Shown: in pieces, positions 18,818-26,069 of the stretch
Layout of the letters: each line of letters opens with the position of its first letter
Numbering within the stretch: position 1 is the first letter of the stretch
From: Deinococcus multiflagellatus
Lineage (GTDB): Bacteria > Deinococcota > Deinococci > Deinococcales > Deinococcaceae
Length of the DNA: 64,000 nt
Reading direction: 5' to 3'
NCBI RefSeq assembly: GCF_020166415.1
Contig: NZ_JAIQXV010000008.1
Coordinates: forward strand, 99,166 to 163,165
The notes under the pieces: model-generated
Told to the model about the DNA's origin: nothing
Database searches by the model: none
The model's input: the letters and a program-made list of their open reading frames with translations, nothing else
Made by a program: the position numbers and the translations under genes

Positions 18818-19561
18818 ATGACTGGGACCCCCAACATGACCCACCCCCCAGACCAGCCGCCTTCTGGCCTGCTGCTGAGTGTGGACTGGGACGCCTTTTC
18901 GGGCACCCGGGAACTGGTGTTCGACGCGCCGATCTGGGGCACCCGTGACCGCGAGGAGGACCGGTTGGCCGCCTGGACCGCGCGGGCGCAGCGGCGTGGG
19001 GGAGAGGGGGACCCCGCCGCCCCCTGGGCCGCCCTGGATGCCGATTTTCCGCTGTACCCCGGCTGGGCGGCGCTGCGGGCCTACGCGGGGGTGCCCACCT
19101 GGCTCACCCTCAGCCACGCGGACGCCTGGGCGTGGCTGGAGCGGTTTCCCGGCCACGCCGTGCTGAATCTGGATTCGCACCACGACCTCGCCAGCTTTTC
19201 CGGCGATCCAGCGCGGGTGCGTCCGGGCAACTGGGCGGGGCTGGGGCTGCGCTCTGGGCTTATCCGGCAGGTGAACACGCTGTATCCCCACTGGCACGCG
19301 GGGCTGCCCGTGGCCGAGGGATTTGATCTGGCCCGCACCTGGACCGAGGTCTCGCCGCTGCTGCCCGCCGACCTGCATGGCCGCGTCACCCTGACCCGGC
19401 AGGCGGCCCCCGGCGCGGGCCTGCCCGACCCAGCGGAGGTGCGGGCGCTGCTGCTGGTGCAGTCCCCGGCCTGGACCAGCCCGGCCCACGACCCGGCGCT
19501 GCGCGAACTGGCCGGGGCGCTGCGGGCCCAGGTGCTGGTTCCCCCCCTCTGGCGGTCATGA
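18818..19561 (+). CDS. Arginase-fold (UPF0489-like) protein
   Basis: This protein of up to 247 residues has LLSVDWDAFSG near its N-terminus and LNLDSHHDL near residue 115. These Asp/His clusters resemble the metal site of ureohydrolase-like UPF0489 proteins. The C-terminus ends in a strand AQVLVPPLWRS. ATG 18836 is an alternative start. It stands alone between the GNAT genes and the Nudix gene. The reaction is unknown. Confidence 0.65.
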   Translation: MTGTPNMTHPPDQPPSGLLLSVDWDAFSGTRELVFDAPIWGTRDREEDRLAAWTARAQRRGGEGDPAAPWAALDADFPLYPGWAALRAYAGVPTWLTLSHADAWAWLERFPGHAVLNLDSHHDLASFSGDPARVRPGNWAGLGLRSGLIRQVNTLYPHWHAGLPVAEGFDLARTWTEVSPLLPADLHGRVTLTRQAAPGAGLPDPAEVRALLLVQSPAWTSPAHDPALRELAGALRAQVLVPPLWRS

Positions 19562-19580
19562 CGGCGCTGAGGGCGGGGGG

Positions 19581-19586
19581 TACAAT
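19581..19586 (+). promoter_or_regulatory. -10 box upstream of the Nudix-like gene
   Basis: TACAAT lies 61 bases before the GTG at 19648, which also has AGGAG just upstream. So this gene is expected to have a normal leader, unlike many others here. Confidence 0.5.
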
Positions 19587-19647
19587 GCCCTGACCCCGCC
19601 CACCGTCCCCCCCTTCTGCCGCCCCGGTCCCCAGGAGCGCCCCCATC

Positions 19648-20160
19648 GTGATAACCCCTTCCCAAGAGCAAACCCTGCCCACCGCCTATCAGGTGGGGGC
19701 GTTCGCCCTGATCGTGCACCGGGGCGCCTACCTGATCACCAGCCCGCGCGAGCCGCTGCTGCCCGGCGGCAGCCACGACCTGCCCGGCTTCATCCTGAAT
19801 GCCGCCACGGGCGCCAATCCCGTGGAATTGCAGCTGCGCCGCACCATCCGCGAGCAGGTGAGCTTGGCGGTGAGTGACCTGAAACTGGTGGGCTCACACG
19901 CGGCGCGCGGCATGCACGGCGCGGAAGGCGGCATGCGCCTGAACCTGATTTTTGGCACCGAATACTGCGCGGGCATTCTGCAGCCCGACCTGAGAACGGT
20001 CATGGGCGCCACCTGGGTGCCCAGCGAGGACCTGCTGCGCCCCGGCGGCGCCCCGGGTTGGCTGCAGGGCGCGGTGCGCGACTTCGAGGCCATTGCGCCC
20101 CTCCCGGCCCCCGAGGCCCCGGCCCCCACCCCCAAACTGCGCTTCGGCCGCCGCCGGTAA
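19648..20160 (+). CDS. Nudix-fold protein with a degenerate Nudix box
   Basis: This 170-residue protein begins VGAFALIVHRGAYLITSPREPLLPGGSHDLPGG-like sequence, as in Nudix hydrolases. The box region reads NPVELQLRRTIREQVSLAV, keeping RE but lacking the EExG metal ligands. Catalysis may therefore be lost or altered. The start is GTG with AGGAG upstream. The C-terminus is a proline-rich tail ending in basic residues, possibly a nucleic-acid contact. Confidence 0.7.
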   Translation: MITPSQEQTLPTAYQVGAFALIVHRGAYLITSPREPLLPGGSHDLPGFILNAATGANPVELQLRRTIREQVSLAVSDLKLVGSHAARGMHGAEGGMRLNLIFGTEYCAGILQPDLRTVMGATWVPSEDLLRPGGAPGWLQGAVRDFEAIAPLPAPEAPAPTPKLRFGRRR

Positions 20161-20291
20161 GCTCAACGCGGACTGGAGCGGAGGCGCAGCAGACTGGGAG
20201 AGCGAGCCGGAACGGAGGCTCTTCTGGGGGTGATGTGTGTATCCGAGTGCTGTTCCAGGTGGTGTGCGGAGCTAACGGAACGCCGTACCAG

Positions 20292-20471
20292 CACTGGTGC
20301 GGCCCGTTTCAACAGTTGAGTTAGGACGATTTGATGGACACGGCGCTTTCCTCTTCCGCCTGTGGGGGTCTCGCAGAGCGGCGCCGCAGAGGAAGGTGAA
20401 CGGGGCCGTCGTCCTAGACGATATTTTCCTCACGGCCGCCGCACCGGCTTTAAACACCGTCCGCACCATTG
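20292..20471 (+). mobile_element. Short element with GGTGCGG terminal inverted repeats (180-bp copy)
   Basis: The ends are CACTGGTGCGGCCCGTTT and AACACCGTCCGCACCATTG, matching in inverted orientation. The interior contains CTCGCAGAGCGGCGCCGCAGAG and GTCGTCCTAGACGA segments that recur in the copy at 50744-51087. It occupies the gap before the 7-deazaguanine transporter, and its right end lies at that gene's -35 box. The remaining sequence 20161-20291 is non-coding with no clear signal. Confidence 0.75.
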
Positions 20472-20504
20472 ACAAGGCCGCTTTTGGCCCATATCTGCTA
20501 CCCT
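20469..20504 (+). promoter_or_regulatory. Promoter of the VUT transporter gene, -35 box formed at the element end
   Basis: TTGACA (20469-20474) straddles the right end of the short element. About 17 bases on lies TATCTG, and TACCCT is at 20499. The transcript would have a leader of about 45 bases with a small GCGAC/GTCGC hairpin and GGAGG before the ATG. The -10 assignment is uncertain. Confidence 0.5.
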
Positions 20505-20550
20505 GCGGGGTGGCCCGCGACCTGTTTTGTCGCTGCGGCTGGAGGCACCT

Positions 20551-21108
20551 ATGAACCACTCTCCCGCTCGGGGCCTGCTTGCCCCGCTGCCCCTGCTCTT
20601 GATTGCTCTGTACGCGCTGAGCATTCTGCTCGCCAACCTCACGCTGAATACCTTCATTCCGCTGCCGGTGTTTGGGCTGCTGAGTGTGGGCACCATTTTC
20701 TTCGCCGCCGTGTTCACCCTGCGCGACCGCATTCACCGCGCCGGGGGCCTGAACGCGGTGTACATCGCCATTGGGGCAGCTCTGCTGGTCAATACGGTGT
20801 TTGCCCTGGTGACGGGCACGGAATGGCGTTTTATCGGCGCCAGCTTCCTGGCGATTCTGGTGGGCGAACTGGCCGATACCGCCGTCTACCAGCGCTTTAT
20901 CCGCCGCAGCTGGTGGACCCGGGTGCTGGCCAGTAATGCCGTCAGCGTGCCGCTGGACTCCATTCTGTTTACCCTGCTGGCGTTCTGGGGCATCAAAACG
21001 AACAACGAGATTCTCCAGATCATCTTCGCCGACATCGTGGCCAAGTACCTGATCGCCGCGCTGTTCGCTTTCCGGTTGCGGCACGCGGCCCGCTCTGCCG
21101 CCGCATGA
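20551..21108 (+). CDS. Queuosine-precursor (VUT family) transporter
   Basis: This 185-residue membrane protein has about six helices and belongs to the YhhQ/VUT family, which takes up 7-deazaguanine precursors such as preQ0 or preQ1. Signature pieces are the polar start of the first helix (LANLTLN), AAVFTLRDRIHRAGG and GELADTAVYQRF, followed by VSVPLDSILFTLLAF. The ATG at 20551 has GGAGG eight bases upstream. It overlaps the QueF-like gene (ATGA), so the pair probably serves queuosine salvage. Confidence 0.88.
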   Translation: MNHSPARGLLAPLPLLLIALYALSILLANLTLNTFIPLPVFGLLSVGTIFFAAVFTLRDRIHRAGGLNAVYIAIGAALLVNTVFALVTGTEWRFIGASFLAILVGELADTAVYQRFIRRSWWTRVLASNAVSVPLDSILFTLLAFWGIKTNNEILQIIFADIVAKYLIAALFAFRLRHAARSAAA

Positions 21109-21485
21109 GCGAGCCGGCGCCCGCGGCCCGGCTGCGGGTCATCGCCAACGCCCGTCCGGACCTGAGCACCCTGGTTGAGCATGTGTTGCACCTGCCTCCC
21201 CTCTGCCCGGCCACCGGCAACCCCGGCCCCGGCAGCACCCTGGCCCTGCGCTACGAGGCCGGCCCGGGGCTGCTGGAACTGTTCAGCCTGGACAGTTACG
21301 TGGACGCCTTTATCGGGCACCCGGTGGTGCGCGACATGGAATTCTTCGTGCAGACCGTGGCCCAGGACGCCGCCAACGCGCTGGGCCAGCCGGTGACCGC
21401 CCACGCCGACGTGACCTTCAAGGGCCTGCGCCAGGGCCAGCGGGTCACCGTGACTGCCACGCCGCAGGGGGAAGCCAGCCGCTGA
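21105..21485 (+). CDS. QueF-like T-fold protein
   Basis: This 126-residue protein resembles preQ0 reductase QueF. The Cys in LCPATGNPGPGS aligns with the catalytic Cys of the CP-TGQPD motif, and a Glu in RDMEFFVQTV sits where QueF has its substrate-binding HE. The NADPH-binding signature ESKSLKLY is replaced by ELFSLDSYV, without the lysines. It may bind a 7-deazaguanine without reducing it, act as a different QueF-like enzyme, or be inactive. Coupling to the precursor transporter supports a role in this pathway. Confidence 0.68.
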   Translation: MSEPAPAARLRVIANARPDLSTLVEHVLHLPPLCPATGNPGPGSTLALRYEAGPGLLELFSLDSYVDAFIGHPVVRDMEFFVQTVAQDAANALGQPVTAHADVTFKGLRQGQRVTVTATPQGEASR

Positions 21486-21509
21486 AGCCCGGCCCCTGTG
21501 GCCTGTCGC

Positions 21510-21548
21510 GCGCCGGACGCCTTGCAGAGGGTGTCCGGCGCTTGGTTT
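21510..21548 (+). terminator. Terminator after the QueF-like gene
   Basis: A perfect 9-bp outer stem, GCGCCGGAC at 21510-21518 and GTCCGGCGC at 21533-21541, is followed by TTGGTTT. It lies between converging genes and may serve both. Confidence 0.75.
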
Positions 21549-24012
21549 AGCGGTCCTCAACCTCCAGGGTGTCCGGGTCGGGGCCGCTGTCCTCCTCTTC
21601 ATCGAGTTCCAGCGTCAGGGCCGACCAGCGCGCCGGTAGGGTCAGCGTGAGTACGCCGTCCTCGTAGGTGTAGTTCACGGCGCCGTCCACGCGGCGCACA
21701 TGGCCCAGGCCCGCCACCCGCAGGCTCACGCGCGGCTCGGGAAAATTCTCGCCCTCCACCTCGCGGCGGATCAGCACCTGGGCCCCGTGGCGCTCGCCCA
21801 GCAGCCGGGTCAGGCGCCCGCGCACCGGGCCGTCGCCGCCGTCCTCGTACAGCTGGCCCACGAAGCCGTGGGGGCCGGCGTGCACCAGCCACGTCAGGTC
21901 CGCCCAGCGCGCGGTGGTGGTGTGGGGGGCCCCCTGGGTCAGGGCCAGGGCCTCGCCAGCGCGCAGGTACAGGGGCAGCGTGTCCAGCGGCGCCTGGGCG
22001 GTCACATACTGTTCGCCCTCGTGAATAGCGCCAAAGCGGCCCAGATTGAACACCTCGGCCCAGCGGCCAGCGGGCAGATACACCTGCCGCCGCCTCACCC
22101 CGCCGCGCAGCACTGGGGCCACCAGCAGGCCCTCGCCCAGCAGGTACTGGCCCTCCTCGCGCAGGGCGTCCTCATCGCCGGGGAAGTGCAGGGCCAGCGG
22201 GCGCAGCAGGGGCAGCCCGGTGCGGGTGGCCGCGTGCGCCAGGGTGTACAGGTGCGGCAGCAGCCGGTAGCGCCGTTCCAGCGCCGCGCCCACCAGGGCC
22301 GTGTAGGGCTCGCCAAAGCGCCACGGTTCCTGGTCGGCGGTGCCCAGGGCCGCGTGGTTGCGCACAAAGGTATAGCCCAGCGCCGCCTGATACCAGCGCA
22401 CCAGCAGTTCCCCGGTGCTGTCGCCGCCAAAGCCGCCCACATCCGCCCCCACAAACGGCACGCCGCTCAGGCCCAGGCCGCCCAGCATGGGCAGGCTGAG
22501 GGCGAGGTGGCCCCAACTGGCCGCGTTGTCGCCGGTCCACACCGCCGCCGAGCGCTGAATGCCCGCGTACCCGGCGCGGGTGAGAATCCAGGGCCGGATG
22601 CCGGGACTGAAGCGCGCGTAGCCGGCGCGGCTGGCCTCGTTCATGCCGTTGGCATAGGCGTTGTGCACCTCCAGGTGGGTGCGCGTGCCGTGCCGGGCGT
22701 CGTAGGGCAGTGTCTTGCCCTCGGTGGGCTGCGGCTGGCGCAGGGAAAAGCACGCGGGCTCGTTCATGTCGTTCCACTGGCCCTGAATGCCCGCTTCGGC
22801 AAAGAGGCGGTGGTGCCCCGCCCACCACGCCACCACCTCGGGCCGGGTGAAGTCCGGGAAGACCGCCGGGTCCGGCCAGACCTCGCCCACCAGCACCTCG
22901 CCCCGGGCGGTGCGCACCAGATGGTCGCCGCGCACGGCCTCCTCGTAGACCTCGTAGCCCGCTTCCACCTTCACGCCGGGGTCCACGATGGGCACCAGTT
23001 TCACGCCCTGGCCCGCCGCCTCTTTCACCAGCGCCCGCAGGTCCGGGAAGTTCGCGCGGTTCACTGTCCAGACCTTGTAGGCGTCCATGTAATCAATGTC
23101 CACGTACACGCTGTCCAGCGGCAGGCCGCGCTCGCGGTAGCCGGCAATCACGGCGCGCAGGTCGCCTTCGGTGCGGTAGCCCCAGCGGCTTTGCGCGGCG
23201 CCCAGGGCCCACAGGGGCGGCATGGGGGCCGTGCCGGTCAGGTCCGCGTAGCGGCGCAGCACGTCGGCGGGGCGGGGCCCGGCGATCACATACAGGTCCA
23301 GCTCCGGCCCCGCCGAGGCAAAGCGCAGTTCTTCGGGGTGGGTGCGCGCCACATCCGCTTCCAGGCGCCAGGACTCGTCCAGGAACAGGCCGTGGGCGCG
23401 GCCTCCCTGCAGCACCGTGGTGAAGGGAATGGACACGTACAGCGGGTCGGTTTCGAGGTGGTGGGGAAAACAGTCGGTGTTCCAGAAGGTGAGGTGCTGC
23501 CCCCGCTTGTCCAGCGGCCCCACCTTCTCGCCAAAGCCCAGGTAGGCCGCGCCTTCCGGGGCTCCCAGGTGCAGGCGGGTGCGGCGCAGGGCAAAGCGTT
23601 CGGCGTCCAGCGCGGGGCGGGGGGCGGGGGCCTCGCCGCTCCAGGCGTGCGCCTGGGCCAGCACCCGCGCCCCCGGCCCGCTGCCGCTGAGCACCTGCCA
23701 CGCGCCCGTCCGGCGGTCCAGCTTCAGCGCCAGCCCCCCGCCGATGATCAGCAGGTCGTCGCCGTCCTCGGCGGCGCTGAGGCTTACGCCTTCGGGCAGC
23801 CCCGGGCGCAGCGCAAAGCTGGGTTTGGACGCCGGGCGGGGAAACGAGAGCGACCCGGCGCGCGCTTCGGGAATGAGGCGCACGCGCAGCACCCCGGGCA
23901 AGGGGGCTGAAACCAGCAGCAGGTCCGTCTCGCCCCACACGCGCACCTGCGTGCCCTGCCGGCCCGGGGCCGGGGCACCCCCCACCTCCACCGCAAATGA
24001 ACTGAGGCGCAT
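21547..24012 (-). CDS. Glycoside hydrolase family 31 alpha-glucosidase
   Basis: This 821-residue protein has GH31 architecture. It starts with an N-terminal beta-sandwich (residues 1-260, with YLGFGEKVGPLDKRG). The TIM barrel holds the nucleophile Asp415 in QWNDMNEPACF and the acid/base region VWTGDNAASW. C-terminal beta domains complete it. LDSVYVDIDYMDAY marks the start of the barrel. The family removes terminal alpha-linked glucose or xylose; the exact linkage is not visible. There is no signal peptide, so it is probably cytoplasmic. TACGCT five bases before the ATG suggests a leaderless transcript. Upstream is the RNase H-like gene's terminator. Confidence 0.93.
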   Translation of the reverse strand: MRLSSFAVEVGGAPAPGRQGTQVRVWGETDLLLVSAPLPGVLRVRLIPEARAGSLSFPRPASKPSFALRPGLPEGVSLSAAEDGDDLLIIGGGLALKLDRRTGAWQVLSGSGPGARVLAQAHAWSGEAPAPRPALDAERFALRRTRLHLGAPEGAAYLGFGEKVGPLDKRGQHLTFWNTDCFPHHLETDPLYVSIPFTTVLQGGRAHGLFLDESWRLEADVARTHPEELRFASAGPELDLYVIAGPRPADVLRRYADLTGTAPMPPLWALGAAQSRWGYRTEGDLRAVIAGYRERGLPLDSVYVDIDYMDAYKVWTVNRANFPDLRALVKEAAGQGVKLVPIVDPGVKVEAGYEVYEEAVRGDHLVRTARGEVLVGEVWPDPAVFPDFTRPEVVAWWAGHHRLFAEAGIQGQWNDMNEPACFSLRQPQPTEGKTLPYDARHGTRTHLEVHNAYANGMNEASRAGYARFSPGIRPWILTRAGYAGIQRSAAVWTGDNAASWGHLALSLPMLGGLGLSGVPFVGADVGGFGGDSTGELLVRWYQAALGYTFVRNHAALGTADQEPWRFGEPYTALVGAALERRYRLLPHLYTLAHAATRTGLPLLRPLALHFPGDEDALREEGQYLLGEGLLVAPVLRGGVRRRQVYLPAGRWAEVFNLGRFGAIHEGEQYVTAQAPLDTLPLYLRAGEALALTQGAPHTTTARWADLTWLVHAGPHGFVGQLYEDGGDGPVRGRLTRLLGERHGAQVLIRREVEGENFPEPRVSLRVAGLGHVRRVDGAVNYTYEDGVLTLTLPARWSALTLELDEEEDSGPDPDTLEVEDR

Positions 24013-24036
24013 GGCTCAGCGTACTCCCTGCTAAAT

Positions 24037-24068
24037 CGCTCGCTGTTGATCTTTAGATCAACCGAGCG
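24037..24068. promoter_or_regulatory. Inverted repeat upstream of the GH31 gene
   Basis: Nested arms CGCTCG/CGAGCG and TTGAT/ATCAA, centred on CTTTAG, lie 14 bases upstream of the GH31 -10 box. It could be an operator for a sugar-responsive repressor; this is inferred from position and symmetry only. Confidence 0.4.
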
Positions 24069-24101
24069 GGCTGGAACAGCTGCGTCGCAGAGCGAGAACC
24101 G

Positions 24102-24178
24102 AAAAAAGTGCCTCGCCCCGAGAATGGAAACGTTTCTGCGTTTTTCTGAAACGTTGGAATGGGAGGGGCGAGGCACTT
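24102..24178 (-). terminator. Strong terminator after the RNase H-like gene
   Basis: A 14-bp perfect stem (AAGTGCCTCGCCCC at 24106-24119, partner 24165-24178) encloses a second AAACGTT-type inverted pair. On the minus strand it is followed by a run of Ts. It overlaps the stop codon of the upstream gene. Confidence 0.85.
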
Positions 24179-24926
24179 AGCCCACCCCCAGGAATTCCAC
24201 CTGCACGCCGCTTTCATCGGCCGCGCGCCGGGCGCCCTGCAGCAGGGCCTGGGCCCCGGGGCGCAGGGCGCGTTCGGGGCGCTGCCACAAGGCCTGGGCC
24301 ACCTTGCTGGCGCGGCGCACCACCAGCACCTCGCCGGGCAGCGCCAGCCCCACCGCCGCCAGCAGCGCCTGGGCACTGGGCGGCACCTCCGAGGCGAAAT
24401 CCAGCGGCACATGGGCGGTCACGCGCTCGCCGGGGCGGCGCAGGCTCACGCGGGCCTCGCCCCCGGCGGCGCGCTGCTCGATCAGCACGTCAGAGCGGGT
24501 TTCTGTCAGGCCAGGGGTGCCCAGACCGCGCCGGGCGTCGTTCGCCAGCAGGTGGGCGGCCTGCATGTGGCGCCGGGTGCGCGGGGCGTAGCGCAGGCGC
24601 AGGTCCACGCCGCGCGCCTCGGCCTCGTCGCGGACCTCGCGGGCGGCGTCGGCCAGGAACTCTGGCCCCCGGCCTCGCCCCACCGAGGCAATCACGGCCT
24701 CGTTGTCGGTGTGCACGGTCAGGGGCTGCCCAGGCGGCGCGGCGCGCACGGCTTCGAGCACCGCGCGCACCTCGGCGGCGTTGTTGTCCGGCGCGCGCAG
24801 CTGGCCCTGCACCCGGGCGGGCAGCGCGCCCGGCACGATGAGAATCAGGCCCCAGCCGCCCACGCCGCTCAGCCCCTCTTCCGTGGGGACCTCGTTCCAG
24901 CTTGCATCCACAAACGCCTGATTCAC
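24177..24926 (-). CDS. Ribonuclease H-like protein
   Basis: This 249-residue protein has an RNase HI-type fold in its N-terminal half. Asp7 is in FVDAS, Glu52 in NNAAEVRAV and Asp74 in VHTDNEAV, matching the three metal ligands. A later Asp in HLLANDARRG suits the fourth. Residues 150-249 form an extra domain with no recognised motif. The start is GTG. It could degrade RNA in RNA:DNA hybrids. A separate conventional rnhA/rnhB is not in the window, so its importance is unknown. Confidence 0.78.
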   Translation of the reverse strand: MNQAFVDASWNEVPTEEGLSGVGGWGLILIVPGALPARVQGQLRAPDNNAAEVRAVLEAVRAAPPGQPLTVHTDNEAVIASVGRGRGPEFLADAAREVRDEAEARGVDLRLRYAPRTRRHMQAAHLLANDARRGLGTPGLTETRSDVLIEQRAAGGEARVSLRRPGERVTAHVPLDFASEVPPSAQALLAAVGLALPGEVLVVRRASKVAQALWQRPERALRPGAQALLQGARRAADESGVQVEFLGVG

Positions 24927-25122
24927 CTGAGCTTTCCACCCCTCGCCGCCCCGCCGGGCTGCGCCTATTCTTTCTGCTTGGCGGCCCCGCGCGCCCTATG
25001 GCTTTCTTGATGCCGGGGGGCGCTGGCCTGCAGCCCCCATCAGAGCGCACCCTGGGCCCCGGGCGCATCGGCCAGCCGGTCTAGGCCAGCGGCCCGGGGT
25101 CCGGATGGGGAATACTGCCCCC

Positions 25123-25683
25123 ATGAACGTTCTAGAGCTGTATCAGCAGGCCGGCGCCTACCACGAGGGTCACTTTTTGCTGGCCAGCGGGCGCCACAGC
25201 CCCAAGTTCCTGCAGAGCACCACCGTGCTGCAGTACCCCCAGTACACCGAGCAGATTGGGCAGGCATTGGCGCAGGCGGTCAAGGACGCCGGGATTCAGG
25301 CCCAGTTCATCATCGGCCCGGCGATGGGCGGGGTGGTGCTGGCCTATGAAACAGCCCGCCACTTCGGTACCCGCGCCCTCTTCGCCGAGAAAGACGGGCA
25401 GGGCGGCATGAAGATCCGGGAGGCCTTTACGGTGGCGCCCGGGGAGACCTTTGTGGCCGTGGAGGACGTGCTGACCACGGGCGGCAGCGTCCTGAAGGCC
25501 GTGCGGGCGGCCGAGGCGGCGGGGGGGCGGTGTGTGGGGATTGCCTGCATTGTGGACCGGCGGAAGGACGGGGGCGAGCTGGGGGGGTATCCGCTGGTGG
25601 CGCTGACGCGGCTGGTGTTTGACACGTATGCGCCGGATGAGGTGCCGGATTGGTTGGCGGCAATTCCGCTGCAGGAGATTTGA
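25123..25683 (+). CDS. pyrE: Orotate phosphoribosyltransferase
   Basis: This 186-residue enzyme joins orotate to PRPP in pyrimidine synthesis. It shows the PRPP-binding motif VAVEDVLTTGGSV near residue 117, the N-terminal GHFLLASGRHSPKFLQ segment and the FIIGPAMGGVVLAYE strand. The ATG at 25123 lies seven bases after AATACT, another leaderless-type spacing; a longer frame from 25105 is unlikely. It stands alone, away from other pyr genes. Confidence 0.95.
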   Translation: MNVLELYQQAGAYHEGHFLLASGRHSPKFLQSTTVLQYPQYTEQIGQALAQAVKDAGIQAQFIIGPAMGGVVLAYETARHFGTRALFAEKDGQGGMKIREAFTVAPGETFVAVEDVLTTGGSVLKAVRAAEAAGGRCVGIACIVDRRKDGGELGGYPLVALTRLVFDTYAPDEVPDWLAAIPLQEI

Positions 25684-25703
25684 GGGGGTGAGGGTGGGGC
25701 TTG

Positions 25704-25943
25704 CTGGCTTGCCCCACCCCCCCAGCCCCCCATCCCCAGAGGGGACGGGGGGAGCGGCGTTAGCACTGGGCAAGAGTTTTTACTGAAGTTGGCGGAGTTG
25801 CTCGTTTCGGTAACGTGTCCGGCTTCGACGCCATCCTCCGCCTTCGCGCAATGGCCCGCGCGCTGCGCGCACGATGGCCTCGTCTGGACCTGGGCGGTAG
25901 AGGGGCAGGAAGGCGTGGTGCGGCCTGGAAGGTTCTACTTTCA
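25704..25943 (+). repeat. 240-bp non-coding repeat, copy 1
   Basis: This copy is clearly similar along its whole length to 29877-30116. It starts CTGGCTTGCCCCACC, has a CCCC/GGGG hairpin, then GGGCAAGAGTTTTTACTG. It continues through GTGTCCGGCTTCGACGCCAT and ends AAGGTTCTACTTT. It lies downstream of pyrE. Frames through it are fortuitous. Confidence 0.85.
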
Positions 25944-25950
25944 ACTTCAA

Positions 25951-25993
25951 AACACAAAGGCAGGAGGCGCGGGGCATGTTGGCCCGCGCCTCC
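25951..25993 (-). terminator. Terminator of the ABC exporter operon
   Basis: On the minus strand a GGAGGCGCGGGC stem (25982-25993 pairing with 25963-25973) is followed by TGCCTTTGTGTTTT. It lies about 77 bases after the stop of the second exporter gene. The rest of 25994-26069 is a CT-rich tract that shares a 16-base run with 27952-27967. Confidence 0.7.
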
Positions 25994-26069
25994 TTCTGTT
26001 TCCACTTCCCACTTCCTACTCCCCACTCCCGCCTTCCCCTACACCCCACAACCCACGTCCTACACCCCT

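Noticed and set aside
20472..20550. A preQ1 riboswitch before the VUT transporter
   Set aside because: The short leader has only simple stems and lacks the A-rich tail and loop sequences of preQ1 classes I and II.
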